Below are positions 27,913 through 37,537 of a DNA stretch of 64,000 nt, one piece after another (position 1 is the stretch's first letter; each line of letters opens with the position of its first letter). Origin of the DNA: Methylomonas sp. LL1 (GTDB lineage: Bacteria > Pseudomonadota > Gammaproteobacteria > Methylococcales > Methylomonadaceae); contig NZ_CP064653.1 of the NCBI RefSeq assembly GCF_015711015.1, positions 3,038,001 to 3,102,000 on the forward strand, read 5' to 3'. The notes beneath the pieces are model-generated. The model made no database searches. It had not been told where the DNA came from and worked only from the letters and a program-made list of their open reading frames with translations. The position numbers were made by a program, and so were the translations under genes.

Positions 27913-30900
27913 TCAGGCCACCATTTTCAGCTCGCTGAAGCCGTTGGGCTTTTTCACCAGCTCGATTTGAGTCTTGATGCGTTTTCTGACGCCTTCCACG
28001 TGCGAAATGACGCCCACGGTCTTACCGTGAGTCTTCAGACTTTCCAGCGTGCTCATGGCCAGATACAGGGCATCGGCATCCAGATTACCGAAACCTTCGT
28101 CCAAAAATAACGAATCGATAGCCTTACCGTTATTGGCAATTTCCGCCAATCCCAGCGCCAGCGCCAGACTCACTACGAAGCTTTCGCCGCCGGACAAGGT
28201 TTGCGGCAAGCGCCGCACATTCTTCTGTTTGGTATCCTCGATTTCCAAAGCCAAGCCAAGATCGCTGTCGCCGCTGCGCACATAATAACGGCCGCTCAAT
28301 TTTTCCAAAATCTGGTTGGTTTGCGCCAGCAGTTTATCCACCATCAGCCCCTGAATACGGCGCCTGTAACCGGCCGGATCGTCATTGATCAACCGCATTT
28401 CGGTTTGCGCCTGATCAAACAAGCGCTGCTGCTGATCGGCTTGCACCTGAATGGCTTGATATTTGTCCCGATATTGTTGCTGCTTATCCAGCTTGTTTTC
28501 CAGACTCAGGACTTCCTGCCGGGCGATGTCGAGTTTCCGGTTGATCTCGGACAATTCTCTTTCGATGTCGGCTTGCGACGACTCACCAGCGGTCGCCGCT
28601 TCTTCCTCAAGCTGTTCCTCCAGTGTCTTCAGCGATTGCTCGGCTTGGGCCAAGGCTGCGCGTTCGCTGTCCAGCTGTTGCCGAATTTGGCTTTCCCGGT
28701 CGATCAGGTGTAACAGTTGTTTTAATTCTTCCACCGATCCAAAGCCAGTCCCCACCATTTTGTCGGCCAGCATTTGCAAGATGGTTTTGTATTCGATTTG
28801 GGCAATCCGCAGATTTTGTTCTTGATCGACGATCAGCTTCTGTTTTTCAATGATCGCGATGTGTAAACTCAAGCGCTCTTGTTGGCTTAAACTCTCCAGA
28901 CTGCTGGTGATTTGTTGCTGGTAATTTTCGATCTTGTTTTCGCTGTCCAGCAACCTTTCGTTCAATGCCGTAATTTCTTTTTGCAATCCCTGTTGGCGCA
29001 GGACGTAAACCTGATAATCCTGGCGCCGGCTGGTCAGCCGGTCGAACATCTGGTTTTCCTTGCCTTTGGCCGGCAGTTTTTCATTGAGCGCGCTTAATTG
29101 TTGCTCCAACTTTTCGATCAAGGCTTTTTCCTCGGCGACACAGCTCGTGTACTGCTGCTCGATTTGGTCGTATTCCGGCGGCCGATTGTTCCAGCTGGTT
29201 TCCAATTCCAGGACCGACTTAGTCAGCTTTTCCAGCTGAGCTTGTTTGCCGGCTATATCCGCCGTCATTTTGGCGATGTTACGCTGCAATTGCGCATGTT
29301 GCTTGACCAGATCGGCGACTTTAGCCAGCTCTTCGCTTTCTTCCGCCAGCAACTGCTTTTGCAGCGACGAATTGCCGATTTCCATGCCGTCTCGCATGAT
29401 ATTGAGCCGGTTGGCCAGCGTGGTCCATTGCGAATGCATTTGCCGCAAGCGCTGCTGTCTGGCCGACAATTGCGAGCCGTATTTTTGCGCGGCCTTCAAC
29501 TGCGTGCCGGCGCTATCGATGCGCGATTTCAAGGCTTGTATTTTGCCGCGCTGATCGACCAAGGCCTTTCTGGCGTCGGTATACACCGGCGGCTTTAGTA
29601 CATACGGATGGCTAATCGAGCCGCATAAATAACAAGGCTGGCCATCCACCAACTTGGCGCGATCGCCGCTCATTTTTTTGATCAAGGCCTCGTTACGTAA
29701 TGCCTGCTCCAATACCTTGATGATGTTTTCTTCCCGGCTCATTTCCAGTTTAAGCTCATCGAAACGTGCCTGTAATTCAGCTTCATCGGGCGGAATATCG
29801 GCCTGTCTCTTAAAGCCCAACCAGCTGAAAAAGCCCTTGTTGGTCAATTTTGCCGTGACAGTAGCCAGTGATACCAACTCCTGCAAGTCGTTGACCCGTG
29901 CCTGCTGCTCCTGCTGCAACTCTTTCAGTTCATCGAAACTCTTGCCTTGCGCTATGTCCAGCAAGGTTTGCTGATCGGCTTCAATTTGAGCGGTCAAATC
30001 GGCCAGGTCGTTTTTAGTCGTTTGCAAAGCCGATTTGTTTTTATTCAACGCGGTTGAAGTGCCCTTGATCCAGTTGGCCTGAGATTTCTGCTTTTTACCG
30101 AGATCGATCTTGTCGTTTCTGAGGTTACGTAAACGGACGACATCGGGGAAATCCTCAACCAAACTAGCATCACTTTGATGTGCCCGCAGCCAAACCTCCA
30201 ATTCCGCCAATGCGGACTGATTGTCGCTTAACTGCCGCCGAATCGACTGCGACAGTTCGCGCTGCCGAGGTAATTCCATTTTTAATTCGCTGACCGATAG
30301 CTTCAAGGCATCAATGGCCTGTTTTTGCTCGGCAAGCGACTTATCCGAAGCCGGCAACGCCGATTGATCCGCATCACCGCCCAGTTGCTGTTGCAGCATT
30401 GACAATTCCTTACGGTAACTGTCCAGAGTGGCTTGGTGCTGATCGACTTGCGCCTGTTTGCTATCCAGCAAGACTACTTCAGAGCGAAACCGCAGTGCCT
30501 CTTGCCCGTCCGCGATACGCTGTAAATCCTGTTGATAATGGTCAATCTTGTTCAGCAACTCCTGCTGCAGGCGTTGCTGCTGTTGCCGTTTAATTTCGAG
30601 GCTGGCGATATTCCGCAATGTTGCCAGTTGCTGCTGGGATTGGCGTTGCTGTTGTTTAAATTCGGCAACTTGCTCCTTAAAATCCTGCAGATCGTGACTG
30701 GCGGCTTCCAGAGTTTCCTCGCTCAACAATGGAATGGTGCTTAGATCCTGTTGCAACTGGGTTAGCCGGGTTTGTGCCTGGGTAAACTGGCTTTCGGTTT
30801 GCCGGCGATAATCGGCGTACAAATCGCTGCCGCTGATTTTCTCCAAAATATCCATGCGCTCGCTATCCAGCGCATTCAGGAAAGCGGCAAAGTCGCCTTG

Positions 30901-31344
30901 CGGCAACACGATCGATTTGCTGAATCGATGAAAATCCATGCCGGTCAATTCCGCAATCCGATTGCGGACTTGATGAGGCGTTTCGGCCAAAAGCTCTTCC
31001 TGCCCGTTGATCCGGCTCAGCGTCATACTCGGTAACGGTGGCTGGGTTTCATCAATTGTCACGGCCCAACTGGAGCGGAATTTGTCCTCGCCCAGCGCGA
31101 ATTCGACTCGCGCAAAACATTCGCGAGTCTGCTTGGTCATCACATGAGCGGCCGGCTTATCAAAACGGAAGGTTTCGCCGTAGAGTCCTAGGGTAATCAC
31201 GTCCAGAATGCTGGATTTCCCCGAACCATTGGGACCCGTAATCGCAAACACTCCGCTCTCGGCAATCGGGCCTTGATCGAAATAGACCCGTCCTTCGCCT
31301 TCCAGAGAGTTGATGTTTTTGAAGGAAATATTCAGTATGCGCAT
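27913..31344 (-). CDS. sbcC: SbcC exonuclease subunit (Rad50-like)
   Basis: SMC-like ATPase subunit of the SbcCD nuclease, which cuts DNA hairpins and double-strand ends. The N-terminus has Walker A GPNGSGKSS near residue 36, then long coiled coils. A zinc hook CYLC sits at about residue 570, in the middle. The C-terminus has the LSGGES signature near 1050 and Walker B LFLDEGFGNLD near 1080. At 1143 residues it is full-length. The usual upstream partner sbcD is not here: the 269 nt before it hold no nuclease gene. Confidence 0.95.
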   Translation of the reverse strand: MRILNISFKNINSLEGEGRVYFDQGPIAESGVFAITGPNGSGKSSILDVITLGLYGETFRFDKPAAHVMTKQTRECFARVEFALGEDKFRSSWAVTIDETQPPLPSMTLSRINGQEELLAETPHQVRNRIAELTGMDFHRFSKSIVLPQGDFAAFLNALDSERMDILEKISGSDLYADYRRQTESQFTQAQTRLTQLQQDLSTIPLLSEETLEAASHDLQDFKEQVAEFKQQQRQSQQQLATLRNIASLEIKRQQQQRLQQELLNKIDHYQQDLQRIADGQEALRFRSEVVLLDSKQAQVDQHQATLDSYRKELSMLQQQLGGDADQSALPASDKSLAEQKQAIDALKLSVSELKMELPRQRELSQSIRRQLSDNQSALAELEVWLRAHQSDASLVEDFPDVVRLRNLRNDKIDLGKKQKSQANWIKGTSTALNKNKSALQTTKNDLADLTAQIEADQQTLLDIAQGKSFDELKELQQEQQARVNDLQELVSLATVTAKLTNKGFFSWLGFKRQADIPPDEAELQARFDELKLEMSREENIIKVLEQALRNEALIKKMSGDRAKLVDGQPCYLCGSISHPYVLKPPVYTDARKALVDQRGKIQALKSRIDSAGTQLKAAQKYGSQLSARQQRLRQMHSQWTTLANRLNIMRDGMEIGNSSLQKQLLAEESEELAKVADLVKQHAQLQRNIAKMTADIAGKQAQLEKLTKSVLELETSWNNRPPEYDQIEQQYTSCVAEEKALIEKLEQQLSALNEKLPAKGKENQMFDRLTSRRQDYQVYVLRQQGLQKEITALNERLLDSENKIENYQQQITSSLESLSQQERLSLHIAIIEKQKLIVDQEQNLRIAQIEYKTILQMLADKMVGTGFGSVEELKQLLHLIDRESQIRQQLDSERAALAQAEQSLKTLEEQLEEEAATAGESSQADIERELSEINRKLDIARQEVLSLENKLDKQQQYRDKYQAIQVQADQQQRLFDQAQTEMRLINDDPAGYRRRIQGLMVDKLLAQTNQILEKLSGRYYVRSGDSDLGLALEIEDTKQKNVRRLPQTLSGGESFVVSLALALGLAEIANNGKAIDSLFLDEGFGNLDADALYLAMSTLESLKTHGKTVGVISHVEGVRKRIKTQIELVKKPNGFSELKMVA

Positions 31345-31390
31345 AAGGTGTTGTTTTAATTTGGCATTGTTAATGAGCGCATGTTTAGTG

Positions 31391-31435
31391 GGTACACGCC
31401 TTGGTACACAAATTTCAATAGCTTACATGGTACAC
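31391..31435 (+). repeat. three GGTACAC direct repeats
   Basis: GGTACAC occurs at 31391-31397, 31403-31409 and 31429-31435, in the gap between the divergent sbcC and lipoprotein genes. Such iterons occur as protein-binding sites and next to integrase attachment regions, but no integrase is present. Confidence 0.5.
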
Positions 31436-31613
31436 GATGCGGCTGATTCAGAAAACAACCCAAAAGCTCGCAACGCGGGAAGAATGGCCCGCATAATTTT
31501 CGACACGGAACGACAATAGCCATTATAGATGCGATTCGCGCGAGTTCCTGATGAAAAACAGCGCCAACTGAACTACTATTGTCAACTTTCCAACCAATCT
31601 AAAAAGGATAGCC

Positions 31614-32024
31614 GTGAAACACACTAAAACATTGGCAGTCTTCGCAGCATTGATGCTGGGCGCGGGCTGCGCATCCACCAACAAAACTCCGGCGCAAGCC
31701 GAGGCTCAACCCGCGCAAGCCGGCAAACCCGCCGACTCACGCATCGATGGTAATTTTCCGGCCGACAGCCCGTTCGCAAAAATCAAACTGGGCATGGCAC
31801 AGGGCCAAGTCCACGAAATCCTCGGCCAGCCGACCGATACTAAGTCCTATCAAACCGGAAAAGCCTGGATCCCGTTTTATTTTGGCCCGGACGTGATGCG
31901 CACCGATGAGTTTTATAAGGGCGTCGGCATTATCACCTACACCGGTGCGGGTATAGGCGGCGTGCATTGGACGGTGTTCCGCGCCGTTTACAACGCGGCC
32001 GAAGACGGTTACCCGGATAATTAA
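31614..32024 (+). CDS. small lipoprotein with BamE/SmpA-like segment
   Basis: Lipoprotein of 136 residues, with a lipobox ending at C19 (LGAGC). After a Pro/Ala-rich linker (about residues 20-50), the segment KIKLGMAQGQVHEILGQPTD matches the start of a SmpA/OmlA (BamE) fold, followed by a Gly-rich strand region. It is unlikely to be BamE itself. The start codon is GTG at 31614 with AAAGGA upstream. It precedes a flavoprotein by 16 nt and is probably co-transcribed with it. Confidence 0.75.
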   Translation: MKHTKTLAVFAALMLGAGCASTNKTPAQAEAQPAQAGKPADSRIDGNFPADSPFAKIKLGMAQGQVHEILGQPTDTKSYQTGKAWIPFYFGPDVMRTDEFYKGVGIITYTGAGIGGVHWTVFRAVYNAAEDGYPDN

Positions 32025-32040
32025 GATCAGGCTACGAATT

Positions 32041-33246
32041 ATGGATCACAACATGCAAAACGGTTTCGACTTCGATGTCGTGGTGGTTGGCGGCGGCCCG
32101 GCCGGGTCGACTGCGGCCACCTTGCTGGCGCAACACGGCCACAAGATTTTACTATTGGAACGCGACAAGCATCCGCGCTTTCATATCGGCGAATCCATGC
32201 TGCCGTTCAGCGAACCGGTGGTGCAACGCTTGGGCATCGATTGGAGCGAGGGCAACCAGTTCAAGAGCGGCGCCGTCTTTATCGACGAAAACACCGACCA
32301 GCGCATGTATTTTCCGTTGAGCGTCTATCGCAAGACCTATCAACTGGAACGTGGCCCATTCGATCAGAAGTTATTCGAAAACGCCGCCAAGCACGGCGTC
32401 GAGACCCATCAGGAAGAGAAAGTACTCGAAGTGTCCTGTCAAAGCGGCGGCGTCGAAATCGTCTCCGATAAAGGCCGCTACCGTTGCCGTTATCTGGTGG
32501 ACGCCACCGGCCGCACTGCGCTGATGGGCAGGAAGGACAGGACTATCGATCGGATCGAAAACCTGGGCAAGTTTGCCGTCTATACCCACTTCGAGCAGAT
32601 TCAGCCCGGCGAAGAGGCGGACGAATTGTTCCGCTCCGGCAGCATCTATGTACTGGTGGTGGACATCGGTTGGATCTGGATCATTCCGTTGTCCGGGCGG
32701 CGCTTGAGCGTGGGCTTGGTGGTGCAGAAAGAACGCCCCAAGGACTGCGAAGTGGAGGACTTGTTGCAGCGTTATCTGGCGGCCTCGCCCATTCTGAATC
32801 GATTACTGGCAGGCGCCCGGCAATCGGCGCCGATTCGGGTCGAGGCCGATTTCAGCTACACCAACCAGAACCGCCATGGCTTGCGCTACGCCTGCTGCGG
32901 CGATGCCGCCGGCTTTTTGGACCCGGTGTTTTCCTCCGGCGTATTTCTGGCCTTTACCAGCGCAGCCCGTGTCGCCGATCGCATCCATCAGGGTTTTATC
33001 GAAGGCCGCGAAGCAGACCCGATGCTGCATGCCGTGGATGACGAAGAATATTTGCTGGGCTTTAACACCATGCGCCTGTTTGTGGAACGCTTCTATCAAT
33101 CCAACATCGTGCATAATCTATTCTTCGAGGCCCACCGAGACCCTGATCTGAAAGACCAGATCGCCAGACTATTATCCGGTGATTTATGGGTCGACAATAA
33201 TGCCTTGCAGAAAAGTTTACTGGCTAGCCGGCCAATGCCGGGTTAA
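32041..33246 (+). CDS. FAD-dependent oxidoreductase, halogenase-like
   Basis: Flavoprotein of the p-hydroxybenzoate-hydroxylase fold, close to the tryptophan-halogenase-like and geranylgeranyl-reductase-like groups. The dinucleotide site is GGGPAGS at 17-23. The motif WIWIIP at 211-216 fits the WxWxIP signature of flavin-dependent halogenases, and GDAAGFLDPVFSSGVFLA near 290 is also shared with that group. Non-halogenating relatives carry the same motifs, so the reaction is open. It lies directly after a lipoprotein gene, with no other secondary-metabolite genes nearby. Confidence 0.75.
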   Translation: MDHNMQNGFDFDVVVVGGGPAGSTAATLLAQHGHKILLLERDKHPRFHIGESMLPFSEPVVQRLGIDWSEGNQFKSGAVFIDENTDQRMYFPLSVYRKTYQLERGPFDQKLFENAAKHGVETHQEEKVLEVSCQSGGVEIVSDKGRYRCRYLVDATGRTALMGRKDRTIDRIENLGKFAVYTHFEQIQPGEEADELFRSGSIYVLVVDIGWIWIIPLSGRRLSVGLVVQKERPKDCEVEDLLQRYLAASPILNRLLAGARQSAPIRVEADFSYTNQNRHGLRYACCGDAAGFLDPVFSSGVFLAFTSAARVADRIHQGFIEGREADPMLHAVDDEEYLLGFNTMRLFVERFYQSNIVHNLFFEAHRDPDLKDQIARLLSGDLWVDNNALQKSLLASRPMPG

Positions 33247-33528
33247 ATTTTCGCCCGCTACGACGGTTAAGCTTAGAAATCACTTCACGATATTCCACCA
33301 CGGAGACACCGAGCTTGAAAACTCGCTGCTCTCCGTGACAACAGCGCTGATTATCATTCGCTGATAATGATGGCTAGACCATTTTCATTCAAGCCCTCTG
33401 CTTTAACACTATCGATCTTTTGCGGAGACCGAATTACCGAACTCCGTAACTATTCAGTGCGATAGCCCGTTTAACTTTTCCGAACATCAAGGATACCTCG
33501 AGTTAGCGGACAAGTAGACCTGAATCGA

Positions 33529-33729
33529 TCAATTCCGATCGATCTCGATATTTTCTTTGCTGCCGCTATTGGAGACTGCGAGCATGATGCCAATACCAAT
33601 TGCGATAACGACACCGATCAGGGTCCATTCTATCCCGATGCTGGCCAGTACGCCCAATTTCCAGAGCGCGGCCACAAGGCCGCCAATCAAGATAACGTAA
33701 CCCAATAGAAAAATACCAGTCCATTTCAT
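33529..33729 (-). CDS. small two-helix membrane protein, unknown
   Basis: Unrecognised 66-residue protein with two hydrophobic helices (about 5-24 and 30-52) and a short polar C-terminus. A strong GGGGGA sits just before the ATG, which supports a real gene. It lies downstream of the hyf-like operon on the same strand, but a 227-nt gap separates it from the last hyf gene, so a link is not shown. Confidence 0.6.
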   Translation of the reverse strand: MKWTGIFLLGYVILIGGLVAALWKLGVLASIGIEWTLIGVVIAIGIGIMLAVSNSGSKENIEIDRN

Positions 33730-33956
33730 GAGTCCCCCTTGGTCTGATTCAAACCTTTATGTTATCTAAGGTGATTTTTGAGAAAGTTTGTAGCCACTGC
33801 CGATGCCAAACAAGTCGCTGGCTGAGCAGACTTGTACTGAGCAAAGCCGAAGTAAGTGTATCTCTTCTTGAAGCCGGACATATACTGTTTCGTTTCATCC
33901 GTCACAGGCTGGCTCACAGACTTAAGCTGCATCGTTCGATGGGTAAGACTCTATCA

Positions 33957-34481
33957 CTAGCCGATCAAAGCCAGCAATCCCTTGATCAACGCCAACGGCG
34001 TCGGCGGACAGCCTGGAATGACCATGTCCACCGGGATCACATTGGATACAGAGCCGCAGCTGGCGTAAGACACGCCGAACTCGCCGCCGCAAGCGGCGCA
34101 GTCGCCGGCCGCGATCACCCATTTCGGATTCGGCGTGGCCTCGTAGGTGCGGAGCAATGCGGTTTGCATATGCCGCGACACAGGGCCGGTCACCAACAAT
34201 ACATCGGCGTGGCGCGGCGATGCGACGAAATGGATGCCGAAGCGTTCGATGTCGTAATAAGGATTATTCAGCGCATGGATTTCCAGCTCGCAGCCGTTAC
34301 AAGAACCCGCATCGACTTGGCGAATGGCGATGCTGCCGGCAAATTTGCGGTCGATATGCCGCTTGATTTCCATGCCCAACTGTCCCAGCTCCGCGTCTTT
34401 ATCGCTGTTTGGATGGGAGCGTAACTTAACCGGTTCGGTCACGATGCCGGTGGTGATGATTTTTTTAAACAGTCGCAGCAT
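33957..34481 (-). CDS. hyfI: HyfI/NuoB-like iron-sulfur subunit
   Basis: Small subunit of a complex-I/group-4-hydrogenase-like membrane complex. It carries the N2/proximal 4Fe-4S cluster site: C61 and C64 in SCNGCELE, C128 or C131 in GDCAACGGE and C158 in GCPPTP. All needed ligands are present, so the cluster should form. 174 residues is a usual length. Last gene of the six-gene operon; it starts 9 nt after hyfG. No ferredoxin-like (HyfA/HyfH) subunit is encoded here, so its electron donor is unknown. Confidence 0.9.
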   Translation of the reverse strand: MLRLFKKIITTGIVTEPVKLRSHPNSDKDAELGQLGMEIKRHIDRKFAGSIAIRQVDAGSCNGCELEIHALNNPYYDIERFGIHFVASPRHADVLLVTGPVSRHMQTALLRTYEATPNPKWVIAAGDCAACGGEFGVSYASCGSVSNVIPVDMVIPGCPPTPLALIKGLLALIG

Positions 34482-34490
34482 GATCGTTGC

Positions 34491-36077
34491 CTATAAATCG
34501 TTGGCCGAATACGAGCCGTTCACGGATTTGTTGCAGACCGGAAAGTCCGGCACGATATTGTTCAGCACCAGCTTTTCCAGCGCGGGCCAGTTCAGCATGC
34601 TGGGGTCACGCGGATAGAAACGGCTTATTATATTGTCCGCATCGAAACGCAAATAACTGACGATTTCACCGCGCCAGCCTTCGACAATACCCAGTCCTTC
34701 GCTACCGCCGGCAGGCTGTTGCCAGGCACTCACAATCTCGCCGGGTGCCAGCAAGTCGATAAACTGCTCGATCAGTTTCAATGCCGCCATGATTTCCTTG
34801 TAGCGTATCCAAAATCGGGAGGCGATATCGCCCTGCGTTTCCAATGCCACTTTAAATTTGACCCGGTCATACGGCGGATAGGCCGCATCGCGGCGTACGT
34901 CGAAATTCTGACCGCTGGCGCGGCCGACATAACCGACGGTGCCATAGCCAACGGCAATTTCTTCGGACAAAAAACCGGCGGTGTAAAGCCGGTCTTCCAG
35001 CGATGAATTCAGATCCAGCGCGGTGATGATGTCCGCCAATTCCTTCCGCAACTGGATGATTTCCTGCTTGATCGATAGACAAGCCGCTTCCGGCAGGTCG
35101 GATCTGACCCCACCCGCTATCACGCAGTCCATCAGCAAGCGATGACCGAAGATATGGGCATTGGTCCGTTGCCAGTTTTCCCTCAGACGGCTGAATTGCA
35201 TCTGCGCGAACACGAACGCCACATCGTTACAGATAGCGCCGATGTCGCCCAAATGATTGGCCACCCGCTCGCGCTCGGCCAACACGCCGCGTATCAGGGC
35301 CGCGCGCGGCGGAATATCGATGCCCGCCGCCTGCTCCATCGCCATGCAGGCCGCCCAGGCATGGCCAACCGTGGTATCGCCGGATACTCGCCCGGCCAAA
35401 CGCGCCAGCGACTCGGGCGTTCTGCCTTCGGCGATTTTCTCGATGCCTTTATGCACATAACCCAGGCGTTCTTCCAGGTTCAGGATGGTTTCTCCGACCG
35501 CCTGAAACCTAAAATGGCCCGGCTCGATGATGCCTGCATGCACCGGGCCGACCGGAATTTCATAAGTGCCGGCGCCATGCGATTTAACAAATTGATAATC
35601 CAGATCCGGTGGGGTAATGGCTTCCGGCGAGCCTTGCACCGGAAAATCCTTGCGTAGCGGATAACTATGCTTATCCCAGGCCTTGTGCCGGGTCCAGGAC
35701 CGATGATCGGGATGGCCGATAAATTTGATCCCAAACATGTCCTGGGTGTGGCGCTCGCTACGGTTAGCGGCCGGATAGACAGTAGCCTGGCTGGGTAATT
35801 CGGGTTTCGCATGGCCGATCGTGGTGCGCGCCAGCAAATAGATGCCCTGTTTTTCCAACAAGACATTCACAAAAAACTGCTCCGCGAGTTGCTCAGCCCA
35901 GCCGGCCGACCAACGCAGCCCTTGTTCCATGGCCAGTTCCGCCAACTGTTGCCAGTGTTCAGCGGCTACTTGCCATGACAAGATATTGCTCGTGCGCGCG
36001 CCGCCATTGACCTGAACGGCGATGCCGGACGCCATCAGTTGTTGTTTAAAAGTTTCGGTCCAATTCAAAGCCGTCAT
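34491..36077 (-). CDS. hyfG: HyfG/NuoCD-like large subunit lacking nickel ligands
   Basis: Fusion of a NuoC-like domain (about 1-150, ERHTQDMFGIKFIGHPD) and a NuoD/hydrogenase-large-subunit domain. In hydrogenases nickel is held by two CxxC motifs. Here the first reads RVSGDTT (S232 and T235 in place of Cys) and the second CNKS at 515-518 (one Cys left). So it cannot bind a NiFe centre in the normal way and should not be called a hydrogenase. It fits the energy-converting-hydrogenase-related (Ehr) complexes. The start at 36077 makes an ATGA overlap with hyfF and gives 528 residues; an upstream in-frame start at 36191 would lie inside hyfF. Confidence 0.88.
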   Translation of the reverse strand: MTALNWTETFKQQLMASGIAVQVNGGARTSNILSWQVAAEHWQQLAELAMEQGLRWSAGWAEQLAEQFFVNVLLEKQGIYLLARTTIGHAKPELPSQATVYPAANRSERHTQDMFGIKFIGHPDHRSWTRHKAWDKHSYPLRKDFPVQGSPEAITPPDLDYQFVKSHGAGTYEIPVGPVHAGIIEPGHFRFQAVGETILNLEERLGYVHKGIEKIAEGRTPESLARLAGRVSGDTTVGHAWAACMAMEQAAGIDIPPRAALIRGVLAERERVANHLGDIGAICNDVAFVFAQMQFSRLRENWQRTNAHIFGHRLLMDCVIAGGVRSDLPEAACLSIKQEIIQLRKELADIITALDLNSSLEDRLYTAGFLSEEIAVGYGTVGYVGRASGQNFDVRRDAAYPPYDRVKFKVALETQGDIASRFWIRYKEIMAALKLIEQFIDLLAPGEIVSAWQQPAGGSEGLGIVEGWRGEIVSYLRFDADNIISRFYPRDPSMLNWPALEKLVLNNIVPDFPVCNKSVNGSYSANDL

Positions 36078-37537
36078 AACGGCGTACTCCCGGAGATCAA
36101 TAAGGTCGCGCGCGAAAACCAGTCGGCCAGAAAACCCGGAATCGCCAAGCCCAGCCATAACACCAGGACCAGATGTATCATCACCGGCCATAAGTTAGCT
36201 TGAATCGGCAACTGGCCTTCGGGCCGTTCGCCGTAAACCATTGGTTGGATGTGTCTGAATAAACCGGCGAAGGCGATGCCGATGCCCAATAACAGGAAGG
36301 GAGCCAGCCACGGATACAGATGCATGGTCGCCAGCAACACCAGAAATTCACTGGTGAACACTCCGAACGGCGGGAAACCGGCAATGGCAACGGTACCTAT
36401 CAGCAAACCCCAACCGATCGTGGGCTGGGTTTTGATCAAACCGCGAATCCGCTCCATGCTCTGGCTGCCGGCCAGTTGCGCGGCGTGGCCGACGGTGACA
36501 AAGATGGCGGATTTGGTCAGCGAATGCACCGTCATGTGCAACAAGGCGGCAAAGGTCGCTAAAGGTCCGCCCATGCCGAAGGCAAAGGTCATCACGCCCA
36601 TGTGCTCGATCGACGAATAACTGAACAGGCGTTTGATGTCTTTTTGCCGGTGTAAAAACAAGGCCGCCACCAAAAACGACAATAAACCAAAGCCCATCAT
36701 CAGCAGTCCGGCCATATTATCGTGCGTGGCGCCATCGACCAGCATTTTGTTACGCACCACCGCATACAATGCGTCGTTCAACAACAAACCGGACAATACC
36801 GCCGACATCGGCGTCGGCCCCTCGGAATGTGCATCCGGCAACCAGTTATGCAAGGGCACCAGGCCAATCTTGGTACCGTAACCGACCAGCAAAAACACGA
36901 AAGCGATTTTCAGAATTTCCGGATTCAACTTATCCGCGTTTTGATACAGCACCGACCATAGCAAGGCATTTTGGCCGTCGCCGATTTGCACGGCGGCGTA
37001 ATACAACAAGATGGTGCCGAACAAAGCCTGAGCGATACCGACCCCGCACAGGATGAAATATTTCCAGGCGGCCTCGATAGCCTCCGGCGTACGGTACAAA
37101 CTGACCAACAACACGGTTGCCAGCGTCGCGCCTTCCATCGCCACCCACATCACCCCCATGTTGTTGGTGGTCAGCACCAGATACATCGCCAACATGAAAC
37201 CCTGATACATCGAGTAATACAGCTTCAAGCGCCTGTCGGTCAGTTTGCCCAATTCCTTTTCGTGCGCCATGTACGGGCCGGAAAAAATCGAGGTGGTCAA
37301 GCCCACGAAGGCGGTCAGCACAATCAGGTAGACATTGAACGAATCGACCAATAAGGCCTGCCCGGCGGAGTACAGGCTGCCGCCGTTTAATACCATGGCC
37401 GCCAGCCAAATCGATGCCAGGAAGCTGATGGCATTAAAGCCGGTATTGAGCTTGCCGGTATCGTCGCGATGGCCGGTCAGCGCGAAAAAAACGATGCCGA
37501 GCAACGGAATCAGCAGTAATACATAGGCGGCGATCAT
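36074..37537 (-). CDS. hyfF: HyfF-like proton-pumping membrane subunit
   Basis: Antiporter-like (NuoN/MrpD type) membrane subunit of 487 residues with about 13-14 hydrophobic segments. LVPLHNWLPDAHSEGPTPMSAVLSG is cut here to its key piece PLHNWLPDAHSEGPTP near residue 230, the classic proton-channel signature, and FSYSSIEHMGVM follows. It would translocate ions as part of the hyf-type complex. ATGA overlaps exist at both ends: with hyfE upstream and hyfG downstream. Confidence 0.9.
   Translation of the reverse strand: MIAAYVLLLIPLLGIVFFALTGHRDDTGKLNTGFNAISFLASIWLAAMVLNGGSLYSAGQALLVDSFNVYLIVLTAFVGLTTSIFSGPYMAHEKELGKLTDRRLKLYYSMYQGFMLAMYLVLTTNNMGVMWVAMEGATLATVLLVSLYRTPEAIEAAWKYFILCGVGIAQALFGTILLYYAAVQIGDGQNALLWSVLYQNADKLNPEILKIAFVFLLVGYGTKIGLVPLHNWLPDAHSEGPTPMSAVLSGLLLNDALYAVVRNKMLVDGATHDNMAGLLMMGFGLLSFLVAALFLHRQKDIKRLFSYSSIEHMGVMTFAFGMGGPLATFAALLHMTVHSLTKSAIFVTVGHAAQLAGSQSMERIRGLIKTQPTIGWGLLIGTVAIAGFPPFGVFTSEFLVLLATMHLYPWLAPFLLLGIGIAFAGLFRHIQPMVYGERPEGQLPIQANLWPVMIHLVLVLWLGLAIPGFLADWFSRATLLISGSTPL

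Noticed and set aside
33759-34424. 221-codon plus-strand frame
   Set aside because: It is antisense to most of hyfI, whose iron-sulfur motifs are clear.
34491-36191. Annotating HyfG as a NiFe hydrogenase large subunit
   Set aside because: Both nickel-binding CxxC motifs are broken (S232/T235; only C515 left), so hydrogenase activity is not supported.
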